Assembly: GCF_017168255.1 (NCBI RefSeq)
Contig: NZ_JABFAP010000001.1
Span: 2,859,856-2,923,855 of the forward strand
From: Agrococcus sp. KRD186
GTDB taxonomy: Bacteria > Actinomycetota > Actinomycetes > Actinomycetales > Microbacteriaceae
Direction: 5' to 3'
DNA: 64,000 nt
Part shown: positions 1 through 6,625 of the stretch, piece by piece
Position numbering within the stretch: the first letter of the stretch is position 1
Layout: every line of letters begins with the position of its first letter
The notes under the pieces: generated by a model
Seen by the model: the letters and a program-made list of their open reading frames with translations, nothing else
What the model was told of the DNA's origin: nothing
Databases searched by the model: none
Position numbers and translations under genes: made by a program

Positions 1-116
1 CCCTCGAGCGCGTGGACGCGACCTTCGGCGCCGTCGTCGCAGCCGGCGCCGGGATCAGCGCATCGAGATCGAACTCGGCCTGCCGGCTCAGCCGTGATGC
101 GTCTACGGGGGAACTA
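1..116 (-). pseudogene. IS1634-family transposase, second N-terminal segment (interrupted)
   Basis: Read on the minus strand this stretch encodes a segment with SRLSRQAEFDLDALIPAP and then ATTAPKVASTRSR, the low-complexity stretch that follows the first ~60 residues in IS1634-family transposases. It continues the gene fragment found at 5319-5446; the two are separated by the IS5-bounded unit 117-5318. Across the join there is an in-frame TAG (the CTAG target) and a frame change near position 83, so the gene was probably already decayed. The gene runs off the left edge of the window. The assignment is by recognition of the family and is weaker than for the neighbouring fragment. Confidence 0.55.
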
Positions 117-1052
117 GGGCGTGTTTCGTAATCGTCGGGTGTGGCTGGGAGTGTCAGGGTATGTCGCGCTTCCAGTCGCTCTCGGATGCTCAGTGGCCGT
201 TGATCGAGGACGCGTTGCCGCGCCGGACGGGCCGTCCGGGCCGGCCGTTCGCGGACGCGCAGACGATGGTCAAGGGCGTCATCTACCACTATCGCTGCGG
301 CATCGCGTGGCGTGATCTGCCGGAGGTGTTCGGGCCGTGGCAGACGGTCTGGCGGTGGCATCGAATGCTCGCCGCCGATGGCACCTGGGATCGGCTGCTG
401 GCGGTGTTGACCGCTCAGGCCGACGCCGCGGGACTGGTCGATTGGTCGGTGTCGATCGACTCGACGATCGCCCGTGCGCACCAGCACGCGACGAACGCCA
501 CTCGCCACACAGGGGGCTTCATCGAATTACAAGAATCCGCTCGTCGAGTCGCCTGATTACGCGGTCGGCCGCTCCCGCGGCGGCCTCTCGACCAAGCTGC
601 ACCACCTCGTCGACGGGCACGGTCGGCCGCTGGTGGTCGCGGTCGCACCAGGCCAGGCCGATGACGCGCCGGCGATGCTGCCGCTGCTGCAGCAGCTGCG
701 CGTCGGGCGAACCTCGGGACGTCCGCGCACTCGGCCGGACGCGGTCCGAGGCGACAGGGCCTACTCGTCCAGGGCGATCCGCCAGCATCCGCGCGATCGC
801 AGCATCCGCGCCGTCATCCCGGAACCGTCCGACCAGATCGGGCATCGCAAGCGGCGCGGATCAGCGGGCGGAAGACCGCCCGCGTTCGACGTAGACGACT
901 ACCGCGGCCGCAACGTCGTCGAGCGTCGCTTCAGCCACCTCAAGCAATGGCGCGGCATCGCCACCCGCTACGACAAGCTCGCGATCGTCTATCGCGCCGC
1001 AGCCGTCCTCCACGCCGTCATCGCCTGGACAACGACACTACGAGACACGCCC
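117..1052 (+). mobile_element. IS5-family (IS427-like) insertion sequence
   Basis: About 936 bp with imperfect terminal inverted repeats: left GGGCGTGTTTCGTAAT (117-132) and right ACTACGAGACACGCCC (1037-1052). The left end is flanked by TA, but the right end is followed by TTGGGCG, not TA, so this copy lacks its own duplication on the right. The last 33 bp (1020-1052) reappear at 5286-5318 with a single mismatch, and that second copy of the end does have the TA. The element carries a two-phase transposase gene. Confidence 0.8.
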
Positions 1053-1115
1053 TTGGGCGCGCGTGGACAGCGGCTCGCTTTGAGGTCGCTCGCGCGACCC
1101 CAACACGCCGCCTAA
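161..1115 (+). CDS. IS5-family transposase (two overlapping frames)
   Basis: DDE transposase of the IS5 superfamily. The first frame (161-556) holds the N-terminal DUF4096-like domain (MSRFQSLSDAQWPLIEDALP, WRDLPEVFGPWQTVWRWHRM) and the first catalytic Asp (SIDSTIARAH). The second frame, +1 relative to it and open from 474, holds GRSRGGLSTKLH, the second Asp (GDRAYSSR) and the Glu (ERRFSHLKQWRG). The frames overlap around 500-555, where a ribosomal frameshift would be expected in this group; I do not see the classical A6G slippery run, so a fixed frameshift mutation is also possible. The second frame runs past the element end at 1052 to a stop at 1113-1115, because the TAG normally formed with the TA flank is missing here. 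Confidence 0.75.
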
Positions 1116-1246
1116 GGTTTCGCTTTGCAAGCGCTGTGGATAGCCTTTAGGCAGGTCGGGCATCTGCCGTGCTCGAACTTGACTCAACGACGAGACGGAA
1201 AGTACGAGGATGTTATGTCTAGGGTGCGGCTCTCTTGGAGTGACGG

Positions 1247-2755
1247 TCATGCGGCTTGTGGGATCGCGTCGTCGGCGTAGCGGGTGGCGTGGACGCGCTG
1301 GAGTTCTTGTTGTTGGTGGAAGATCCAGTAGTCGTCGAAGTCGCCGTTGCTGCGCACTGCGCGTAGCTGGAGGACGGCTTCGGCGCCGGGCAGGCCCCAG
1401 CGGGCTCCGGTGATGTCGAGCCTGTCGGCGACCAGGTGTCGGCAGGCGCCTTCGATGACGCCGGTGGCGATCGGCCAGCCTCCGGCCAGGGCGGCGGGGT
1501 AGTCGAGGTAGGGCGCCTTGTTGGTGAGGTAGCGGGCGGCGGCGTCGGCTCCTTTGCGTGCCGTGGCGCTCAGCTCTCGGGTGCTGGCGGCGCGTCGGAT
1601 GGTGGCGGCGACGGTCCTGGCCTTGCCGGCGAGGATGTCGCGGGCTTTGGCGTGCACCCAGGCTTGGGCGGCCGGGTCGCCTTCGGAGTGGAAGCACCAG
1701 GCGGCCTTCCACAGGTACTCCATGACGTGGACGAAGTCGATCAGGATGTGCACGCTGACTGCTCGATCGTCCGCTTCGGCGGTGATCCGCTCGATCTGGT
1801 GGTTGGCGCCGTCGACGAGGGCGATCCAGGTGCGGGCCTTGTCGGGGTCGCGGCGCTTCGCCTCGTCGAACACCTCGGCGATGACGGTGGCCGCGTCCTG
1901 CGCGACGCTGGCGGTCAGCCACTTGCCGGTGGCGCGGGGTCCGTCGGTGGCCGCGGCTCGTTCGGCGTCGGTGGCGGGCAGGATGTCGGCGACGGTGCGG
2001 ATGACCGGGGTCGCGTCGTGGACCGCGCCGACCTCGGCGATGCGCTTGCGGTAGCGCTTCTCTCCCTTGCTCAACCGGCCCGAGAGTTTCGGGGATGCCT
2101 GGCCGGCTGCTTTCGCGGTGGCCGGGCGCAGCGCCTCGGGGCGCATGACGATGCCTTTGCCGTCGACCTGCAGGACCAGCAGCTCACCCTGCTCGGCGGG
2201 GGCGGGCTGGCGGTGGGTGGCGTAGAAGGCGGCGAAGTCCACGGCGGCTCGCACGGTCAGGGCCTCGACCTGGCGTTTGCCGGTCGAGGCCCCGGTGCCG
2301 CGGGTCAGCGCGGCGCGCGCCTCGTCGAACGCGCCGCGGGCGGCCTCGGTGGCCGCCAGCCGACGCAGCCCGTGGGAGTGCTTCTCGGCCGGTAGGTTCA
2401 GTGCCGCGTCCGCCGGGTGGAGGTTGGCCTGTCCGTGAGCGCGGTAGGCCAGCCTGGCCACTCTCACCTCCCCGAATACGGTGGCAAGGGTGCGCTGATG
2501 GTCGGCCTCGACGATCCGATGCGCGACGCCGGCGGCGTCGGCGACCGTGACCAGGCGCAGCTCCCGGGTCGCGCGCAGGTCCAAGTGGTCCTGGTAGAGC
2601 TGGCGCAGCAGCTCGCGGCCGCGGCTGGTGAGCTGCTCCTCCAGGCCGGCGTGGTCGAGGTCGGCGGCAGAGGCGCCGGCGGCGAAGTCCATCAGCTCGG
2701 CGAACCGGGTCTGGCTGGCGGTGAAGGTCTCGGTGGTCTGGGTGTGCTCTGGCAC
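1247..2755 (-). CDS. ISKra4-family transposase
   Basis: 502 aa, a usual full length for this family. DDE-type residues are visible: Asp in VLQVDGKG (D198), Asp in IALVDGANHQ (D315) and Glu in TGVIEGACRHLV (E435). Family hallmarks between and after them are DFVHVMEYLWKAAWCFH, the TNKAPYLDYP block and the C-terminal DFDDYWIFH. It is encoded on the minus strand, reading towards the left end of the element. The start codon at 2755 follows GCAAGGGAGCCTGTCGTGCC on the minus strand, which holds a GGGAG. No disruption is seen. Confidence 0.93.
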   Translation of the reverse strand: MPEHTQTTETFTASQTRFAELMDFAAGASAADLDHAGLEEQLTSRGRELLRQLYQDHLDLRATRELRLVTVADAAGVAHRIVEADHQRTLATVFGEVRVARLAYRAHGQANLHPADAALNLPAEKHSHGLRRLAATEAARGAFDEARAALTRGTGASTGKRQVEALTVRAAVDFAAFYATHRQPAPAEQGELLVLQVDGKGIVMRPEALRPATAKAAGQASPKLSGRLSKGEKRYRKRIAEVGAVHDATPVIRTVADILPATDAERAAATDGPRATGKWLTASVAQDAATVIAEVFDEAKRRDPDKARTWIALVDGANHQIERITAEADDRAVSVHILIDFVHVMEYLWKAAWCFHSEGDPAAQAWVHAKARDILAGKARTVAATIRRAASTRELSATARKGADAAARYLTNKAPYLDYPAALAGGWPIATGVIEGACRHLVADRLDITGARWGLPGAEAVLQLRAVRSNGDFDDYWIFHQQQELQRVHATRYADDAIPQAA

Positions 2756-2847
2756 GACAGGCTCCCTTGCTCACGGCACCCTACAGCGGTAGCGCAGTAG
2801 GATCGCCGAGAACCATGATTCCCCCACCGCCGGAGCGAAGGAGCGAG

Positions 2848-3192
2848 ATGGACCCCGACACGCCGAGACTGCCGTTCCAGGCCACCCGTACCGCGCTGGC
2901 CGCCCAACTCGCCGAACTCGACGGGCTGCTGCCCGGGAGCGTCCTCGTGCGGCACATGCGCTGCGGCAAACGCCGCTGCGCATGCAAAGACGACCCGCCC
3001 ACGCTGCACGGGCCCTACATCCAGTGGACCCGCACCGTGGCCGGCAAAACGGTGACCCGGTACCTCAGCCCAGAACAGCTCGACCGATACCAGCCCTGGT
3101 TCGACAACGCCCGCCGCGCCAAAGACCTGGTCGCGAAGCTCGAGACAGCCTCACTGCACGCCCTGGAGCAGCACGAGGGCCCCAACCGATAG
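2848..3192 (+). CDS. DUF6788 family protein, ISKra4 passenger
   Basis: 114 aa. The core RHMRCGKRRCACKDDPP contains a four-cysteine/arginine cluster followed by HGPYIQWTRTVAGKT and LSPEQLDRYQPWFDNARR, the pattern of the small DUF6788 proteins often found beside transposases. Start chosen at the ATG after GCGAAGGAGCGAG, a good ribosome binding site; an upstream extension has none. It is divergent from the transposase inside the same element, so it is likely an accessory protein of the insertion sequence. Its role (DNA binding, end recognition or regulation) is unknown to me; the Cys cluster would permit metal binding. Confidence 0.75.
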   Translation: MDPDTPRLPFQATRTALAAQLAELDGLLPGSVLVRHMRCGKRRCACKDDPPTLHGPYIQWTRTVAGKTVTRYLSPEQLDRYQPWFDNARRAKDLVAKLETASLHALEQHEGPNR

Positions 3193-3305
3193 CCCGTCGC
3201 CACCAGCCGTCAACGCGACGTGCCAGGCCGGCTGCCTCGCCGCCACTCCGGCCTCCACGGACGAATCAGGCGTCCGACGCGTCACTCCAAGAGAGCCGCA
3301 CCCTT

Positions 3306-3914
3306 ATGTCTATGACGAGTGCGACCAAGCACGAAACCCACCGCCATGTGATCGTGGCGCTGATCGCAGCGATCGCGCTGGTGCTCAGCTTCTTCCTTAC
3401 GGATTCTCGCGCCCAGGCTGTGGAAGAGGCACCGTCAAGCGGTGACGGCGCCTCTCTTGCACAGCCGGGCGGAACGTCCGTTGCGCCGGAGGAGTGGGAC
3501 CAAGCAATCGCCGAGTTGCTCGCGAGCGATGTGCCTCGAACCGTGGAGAGCGGAATCACGGGGCAGGAGTACACCTTCCACGTTCCCGTCTCCGACCCCC
3601 TGGTCCCGAGTGGGTCCTTCGATCTCGTGGTCTTCGTGCCCTCGGATGAGCTCGTCCAGCCGACCATCGGCGGTGGCTGGGACAACGGCGGGCCCTACAT
3701 CCTCCTCAACAACTTCGACCAGCAGCTCATCGTCGGCGGGGGCGGAGCTGCGCTGACGGCTGCGCTGTGTGCCATTCCGGGCCTCGGAACGGTGAGCTGC
3801 ATTGCGATCATCGCCGCGGTGGTCGCCGCGGGCACCTGGATCGCCAACTACGGCACCTGCCCCGGCAACCTGAAGTCGTACGTGTTCGGCCCCCGGTTCT
3901 CCTGCGTCGGGTAG
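3306..3914 (+). CDS. Secreted/membrane-associated small protein of unknown function
   Basis: 202 aa. An N-terminal hydrophobic segment (residues ~15-33, VIVALIAAIALVLSFFL) ends near SRAQA, consistent with a signal peptide. An acidic Ser/Gly region and a beta-rich domain (QEYTFHVPVSDP, FDLVVFVPSDE, GPYILLNNFDQQ) follow. The C-terminal third is Gly/Ala-rich and hydrophobic (IIAAVVAAGTWIANYGTCPG) with a last cysteine in FSCVG. No family recognised; the tail resembles small secreted proteins with a hydrophobic core and two C-terminal Cys. The ISKra4 element is inserted at the start codon: ATG is regenerated by the target duplication, but the original GAGGA upstream sequence is now 2 kb away (1206-1210), so translation is probably reduced. 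Confidence 0.7.
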   Translation: MSMTSATKHETHRHVIVALIAAIALVLSFFLTDSRAQAVEEAPSSGDGASLAQPGGTSVAPEEWDQAIAELLASDVPRTVESGITGQEYTFHVPVSDPLVPSGSFDLVVFVPSDELVQPTIGGGWDNGGPYILLNNFDQQLIVGGGGAALTAALCAIPGLGTVSCIAIIAAVVAAGTWIANYGTCPGNLKSYVFGPRFSCVG

Positions 3915-3916
3915 GG

Positions 3917-4159
3917 CTAGGCACCTGGCGCGGCCCGCTCGCTCGGTAGATTCTGGGCGGGCGGGTCGAGCCAGAACATCTGCTCCAGGGGAGTTCGTAG
4001 TACTGCAGCGATCCGGAGCGCCAACGTCAGCATCGGTTCATGGGACATTCGCTCAACGGCGATGATCGTCTGTCGAGAGACTCCACACAGGGCGGCGAGC
4101 TCCTCCTGAGTCAGGCCCGCGTTCTTCCTGTAGTCGCGAACCCTATTCATCACTGACAT
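3917..4159 (-). CDS. XRE-family helix-turn-helix regulator, 80 aa
   Basis: Small single-domain Cro/C1-type repressor. The HTH covers residues ~4-60: VRDYRKNAGLTQEELAALCG, SRQTIIAVER, LALRIAAVL and TPLEQMFWL, the pattern of YozG-like regulators. The ATG at 4159 is chosen because GGGAGGG lies 9 nt upstream; a second ATG at 4150 is possible. The gene overlaps the end of the membrane-protein gene upstream by 17 bp, so the two are one operon. By analogy with other XRE/DUF2178 pairs it probably represses its own operon through the palindrome at 4561-4582. Confidence 0.88.
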   Translation of the reverse strand: MSVMNRVRDYRKNAGLTQEELAALCGVSRQTIIAVERMSHEPMLTLALRIAAVLRTPLEQMFWLDPPAQNLPSERAAPGA

Positions 4160-4547
4160 TGCTGCTTGCCCTCCCAACGAGGACCCGTCGAACCCAGTAG
4201 GAAACGGCGATGGCAACCAGCACCGCGAGTCCGATCACCCAGGCGGGAAGGTCGGGTACGAGGGCCCCCAGAAGCAGGGCTGCGGCTGCTGCGACTGCCG
4301 AGTCTTTGAAGGCTCCGGCGCGAGCCTCCACATCCATTGCTCGCTCGACGCTTCCCAGCTCCATCGAGCGGTCCGTGCGGGCCTTGCGGTTCTTCGTGAC
4401 TAGCACCGCGATCCCGGCGGCCGCGGGCGCCGCGACGAGGACGGCCAAGCGGAGCCATTCCAGCTCAAGCTGATCTGCGATTGCCAAGCCTGATGCCAGC
4501 ACGAGAATGGCTATGGCTACGATCGTGATCCACGTTCGAAGTCTCAT
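4143..4547 (-). CDS. Small membrane protein, DUF2178-like, paired with XRE regulator
   Basis: 134 aa with about four predicted membrane segments: residues ~4-23, ~33-50, ~88-105 and ~108-128. A polar central stretch (NRKARTDRSMELGSVERAMDVEARAG) separates the two hairpins, as in DUF2178-type proteins, which commonly sit directly upstream of a small XRE regulator. The start has a strong GGAGGAACACC before the ATG, while an upstream extension of the frame has no initiation signal. Function is unknown; the protein may act with the regulator in signalling from the membrane. Family assignment is by pattern and context. Confidence 0.72.
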   Translation of the reverse strand: MRLRTWITIVAIAILVLASGLAIADQLELEWLRLAVLVAAPAAAGIAVLVTKNRKARTDRSMELGSVERAMDVEARAGAFKDSAVAAAAALLLGALVPDLPAWVIGLAVLVAIAVSYWVRRVLVGRASSNVSDE

Positions 4548-4560
4548 GGTGTTCCTCCGC

Positions 4561-4582
4561 AATGTAAAATCCTTCTTACATT
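4561..4582. promoter_or_regulatory. Inverted repeat AATGTAA-N8-TTACATT, probable operator
   Basis: Perfect 7-bp inverted repeat AATGTAA (4561-4567) and TTACATT (4576-4582) with an 8-bp spacer, ending 13 bp before the start codon of the membrane-protein gene and just upstream of its ribosome binding site. It is AT-rich in a GC-rich surrounding. Its position suits autoregulation by the XRE protein of the same operon. That link is inferred. Confidence 0.6.
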
Positions 4583-4652
4583 CAGGATGCATGATCCGGT
4601 AGGTGACGTCAAGGCACGTGCGAGGGCGGGCGCGGCCGTCTATGACACTGGC

Positions 4653-4790
4653 ATGACGAAGCCCTCCCACCGCATCGATCTTGCTCAGCTACGCGCAGAG
4701 CACGACGGCACCCACATCGGCATCAGGTTGGAGGCGCACTTCGACCGGGCAGCTGCGCTTGCTCGCCCGATCCTGGCTGACGCATCGTGA
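4653..4790 (+). CDS. Hypothetical 45-aa protein
   Basis: Short open frame MTKPSHRIDLAQLRAEHDGT... ending ILADAS. It overlaps the next frame (GTG at 4787) by 4 bp in a GTGA arrangement, which suggests translational coupling and supports a real gene pair. No family is recognised. It lies within the IS5-bounded unit as possible cargo. Composition is amphipathic, with no signal peptide and no membrane segment. Confidence 0.4.
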   Translation: MTKPSHRIDLAQLRAEHDGTHIGIRLEAHFDRAAALARPILADAS

Positions 4791-5285
4791 GCGACACCAC
4801 CGACGACCACCCGCCCGCCGAGATCGTGGACGAGCTCCGCGGTGACCTGCTCGCGCACTGGCCGCGCGCTCAGGCGTTCACCGTGGCGATCGGCGACAGC
4901 CGCGACCTGGTCCTCGACGGTTGGCTGCACGCCGGCGGCCACGTCATCGCCGAGTTCCACGAGCTGCGCGAGCACATACGCGCGAGGGCGACGAGCCACG
5001 GCCGGCCGCGATCGCCGCCACGCTCCGCGACGCCCTGCTCGAGGAGCGCCAGGCAGCGCGCGACGCCGGGCCGCCAGCCGGCACGGGACTACCTTGCGGC
5101 TGCGCGAGGTGTGCCGCTACCTCGGCGAGACCGCCGCACGGCGGGCCGGGGTCGACGCCGTCGATAGGATCATCGTCGACGGCCGGTTCGTGCCGACGAA
5201 CCCCGCGCACCGCTGAACGGTCGACCTGCTCAGCCCCGACGCGGACCCGAGCGACGTGCTGCGTCTGGCACGCCCGATCACCGAA
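4787..5285 (+). pseudogene. Decayed cargo gene of unknown family, several frameshifts
   Basis: The frame from GTG 4787 reads convincingly (SDTTDDHPPAEIVDELRGDL, FTVAIGDSRDLVLDGWLHAG, IAEFHELREHIRAR) and then loses sense near 4985. A second frame gives AAIAATLRDALLEERQAARDAG. A third gives TLRLREVCRYLGETAARRAG and VDAVDRIIVDGRFVPTNPAHR up to 5215, then a shift to VDLLSPDADPSDVLRLARPI up to the IS5 remnant. So at least three frameshifts and a 3' truncation by the IS end are needed to restore a ~165-aa protein. The family is not recognised. Conserved protein-like text in successive frames is the evidence that a gene was here. Confidence 0.5.
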
Positions 5286-5318
5286 ATCGCCTGGACAACG
5301 ACATTACGAGACACGCCC
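5286..5318 (+). repeat. IS5 right-end remnant, 33 bp
   Basis: 32 of 33 bases match the right end of the IS5 copy at 1020-1052 (one C to T change). Nothing further left matches the element, so only the tip survives. It closes the composite unit and is followed by TA (5319-5320), matching the TA before the left end at 117. Confidence 0.85.
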
Positions 5319-5561
5319 TAGACCAGAAGCTCCAACTGAGCCTCGTCATGCGCGGACCCGAGACGCTCGACGATCGTGCGCAGGTCCCGCGTCTTCGGCG
5401 CGATCTCCACCGCCGTCGCGCGCGAGGCGGTCCTCACCTTCCGCATGAACAGCCCACCGGAGCAGCATTAGTGCGTAACGCGCGCACCAAGAACCCCGGG
5501 AAGAATCAAGGCAGTCAAGCCCTCCGCGCGCGAACTGGACTCGAAGTGGCACGATCCAGGT
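5319..5561 (-). pseudogene. IS1634-family element: terminal repeat and 5' part of transposase
   Basis: On the minus strand the element starts with ACCTGGATCGTGCC (5561-5548), the same end as in the second copy at 7811-7824 and 6626-6639. The leader is also related to the 7740-7800 region (ACCAAGAACCCCGG, CAAGGCAG). The transposase begins at ATG 5446 with MRKVRTAS and continues with ATAVEIAPKT, TIVERLGSAHDEAQLELLV, a characteristic IS1634 N-terminus. It then meets the TA at 5319-5320, where the IS5-bounded unit begins, and continues at 116-1. Confidence 0.75.
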
Positions 5562-5704
5562 CACGCCGACGTGACACCAGGGGCATCCGTCGACAGCAGC
5601 GCGTTGATGGACGCCGAGAACATCTCACGCACCAGGTTCGGGGATGCCTGCTCGACGTGCTCGCGCAGGAAACGGGCATGGTTGACACTGTGAGCGACAG
5701 TCCT
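5561..5704 (-). pseudogene. IS256-family transposase N-terminal fragment
   Basis: The minus-strand frame reads VNHARFLREHVEQASPNL, then VREMFSASINALLSTDA and stops within the IS1634 terminal repeat at 5561-5563. The pattern of a short lead, SP-L-R-M and INALLSADA is that of Mutator/IS256 transposase N-termini from actinobacteria. The initiator codon seems mutated (AGG where ATG is expected). About 45 residues remain; the rest was displaced by the IS1634 insertion. It shows that the IS1634 element itself landed in an older IS256. Confidence 0.5.
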
Positions 5705-5863
5705 TTCGAGACGGACGTGAAGAGTTCTCCCGAGGGATCACATGGCGATCGTCACTACGTTCGCTGCGACGCGATCACCGGAGAGTCGTACACCGCTCTG
5801 CCGGACGCAACCCCTCACAACCTCAACCGCGGTGGCAAGAACTTTCAGCGGAACTGGAGATGA
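5678..5863 (+). CDS. Hypothetical 61-aa protein (weak)
   Basis: An open frame from ATG 5678 (MVDTVSDSPFETDVKSSPEG to NLNRGGKNFQRNWR) reads more naturally than the long frame it is part of and has AGGAAACGGG upstream. It overlaps the IS256 remnant antisense and overlaps the end of the secreted-protein gene at 5845 by 19 bp. No family recognised. It could be chance coding in a non-coding spacer. Confidence 0.25.
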   Translation: MVDTVSDSPFETDVKSSPEGSHGDRHYVRCDAITGESYTALPDATPHNLNRGGKNFQRNWR

Positions 5864-6165
5864 GTCTGAACGGCCTCATATCCGGCTCGACACCATACTT
5901 CTCCGTTCTGTCCAGCGCTTCTCCAGAGTGAGTAGTTGATGTAGAACTGGGTACCGCCGACTCGTTCGCATCCAAGCGACATACGCCACTGACTCATGCC
6001 GGCCGGCAGGGACCAGCATGTACCGGATGAGCCATCGTCCGTAATTGCGATCCCGCAATTCGCGGCGGCTTGCGCTGGAGCGGCAGCAATCATTGATGCC
6101 GCCCCGATGGCGCAAACCGCGAGAAGGCTTGAGATCCCATGCCTTGTTGCATTTTCGAGCTTCAT
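5845..6165 (-). CDS. Small secreted Cys-containing protein, paralog 1
   Basis: 106 aa. Start at ATG 6165 after GGAGAAGTG; the longer open frame upstream has no initiation signal. Signal peptide ~1-33 (SLLAVCAIGAASMIAAAPAQA, cleavage after AQA). The mature domain of ~73 aa has four cysteines: C in ANCGIA, C in GTCWSLPAG, C in LGCERVGG and C in VWCRAGYEA, and ends HLQFR. It is homologous over its full mature length to the product of 6227-6556: shared motifs are CW-LP-G, GC-R-GG-QFY, YSLWR-A-QN and a QFR terminus. Two disulfides are likely. Function is unknown; a small extracellular inhibitor, toxin or carbohydrate-binding peptide are all open. Confidence 0.75.
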   Translation of the reverse strand: MKLENATRHGISSLLAVCAIGAASMIAAAPAQAAANCGIAITDDGSSGTCWSLPAGMSQWRMSLGCERVGGTQFYINYSLWRSAGQNGEVWCRAGYEAVQTHLQFR

Positions 6166-6226
6166 CACTTCTCCGAACTGGTCGTGCGCTGCTTGAGCCG
6201 TCTCGGGTGCTGCTATTTTGGGCGAA

Positions 6227-6556
6227 TCACCGGAATTGCACGTTGACTTGAATTGCGTTGTAGCCAAGTGAGCAGACCGCGTCAGCGTTCTGATTTGCCC
6301 ACCGCCACAAGGAATAGCTGACGTAGAACTGGCTGCCACCGATGCGTTGGCAACCTACGGCAGCACGGAACTGTGTCTTCCCCACGGGGAGCAACCAGCA
6401 GTTTGCGGTGCCGTAGCCTTTCGTCGCCGAGATCGAAGTGGCACATCCATAGTCAGCTGCAGAAGCGGCGGCGCCGCCGACAAATAGTCCAGCAAAGACG
6501 ATAGTCGCGACACTGGCAGCCGCCGCGACTCTTCGCGATCCATATGTGCGACGCAT
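6227..6556 (-). CDS. Small secreted Cys-containing protein, paralog 2
   Basis: 109 aa, ATG 6556 preceded by GGAGATATAG. Signal peptide ~1-33 (AAAASVATIVFAGLFVGGAA, then SAADYGC). The mature domain has the same four-cysteine pattern as the neighbour: YGCATS, ANCWLLPVG, VGCQRIGGSQFYVSYSLWR, AVCSLGYNAIQ, ending VNVQFR. The genes are in tandem 61 bp apart on the same strand, so they probably arose by duplication and share an operon. Local GC content is lower than in the housekeeping part of the window and IS debris lies on both sides, suggesting acquisition by transfer. No family recognised. Confidence 0.78.
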   Translation of the reverse strand: MRRTYGSRRVAAAASVATIVFAGLFVGGAAASAADYGCATSISATKGYGTANCWLLPVGKTQFRAAVGCQRIGGSQFYVSYSLWRWANQNADAVCSLGYNAIQVNVQFR

Positions 6557-6625
6557 CTATATCTCCATTCTTCGATGAACCGACCGTTCGACGATTCTTC
6601 ATGAGATTTCGTTTGGCAGGCTGAG

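Larger units (their letters stand above)
1222..3303. mobile_element. ISKra4-family insertion sequence, 2082 bp
   Basis: Perfect 24-bp inverted repeats: left 1222-1245 begins GGGTGCGGCTCTCTTGG, right 3280-3303 ends CCAAGAGAGCCGCACCC. Both ends are flanked by the 9-bp direct repeat TTATGTCTA (1213-1221 and 3304-3312). Two divergent genes fill it: the ISKra4 transposase (minus) and a DUF6788 protein (plus). Intact ends, intact ORFs and an exact target duplication suggest a recent, possibly still active insertion. The target is the start codon of the secreted-protein gene at 3306. Confidence 0.93.
117..5318. mobile_element. IS5-bounded composite unit, 5.2 kb, TA target duplication
   Basis: The left boundary is GGGCGTGTTTCGTAAT at 117 preceded by TA (115-116); the right boundary is ATTACGAGACACGCCC ending at 5318 followed by TA (5319-5320). 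Removing the unit and one TA joins two parts of the same IS1634-type gene, which is the direct evidence that 117-5318 arrived as, or became, one unit. A full IS5-family copy occupies the left end, but only 33 bp of IS5 right end remains at the right. Cargo: ISKra4 element, secreted protein, XRE/membrane protein pair, a 45-aa ORF and a decayed gene. The TA duplication is what IS5 elements of the IS427 group make. Whether the unit moved as a composite or grew by internal rearrangement is not decided. Confidence 0.65.

Noticed and set aside
5348-5863. A 171-codon plus-strand frame across the IS1634 and IS256 remnants
   Set aside because: Most of it is antisense to transposase fragments; only the last ~60 codons (5678-5863) might be real and are listed as weak.
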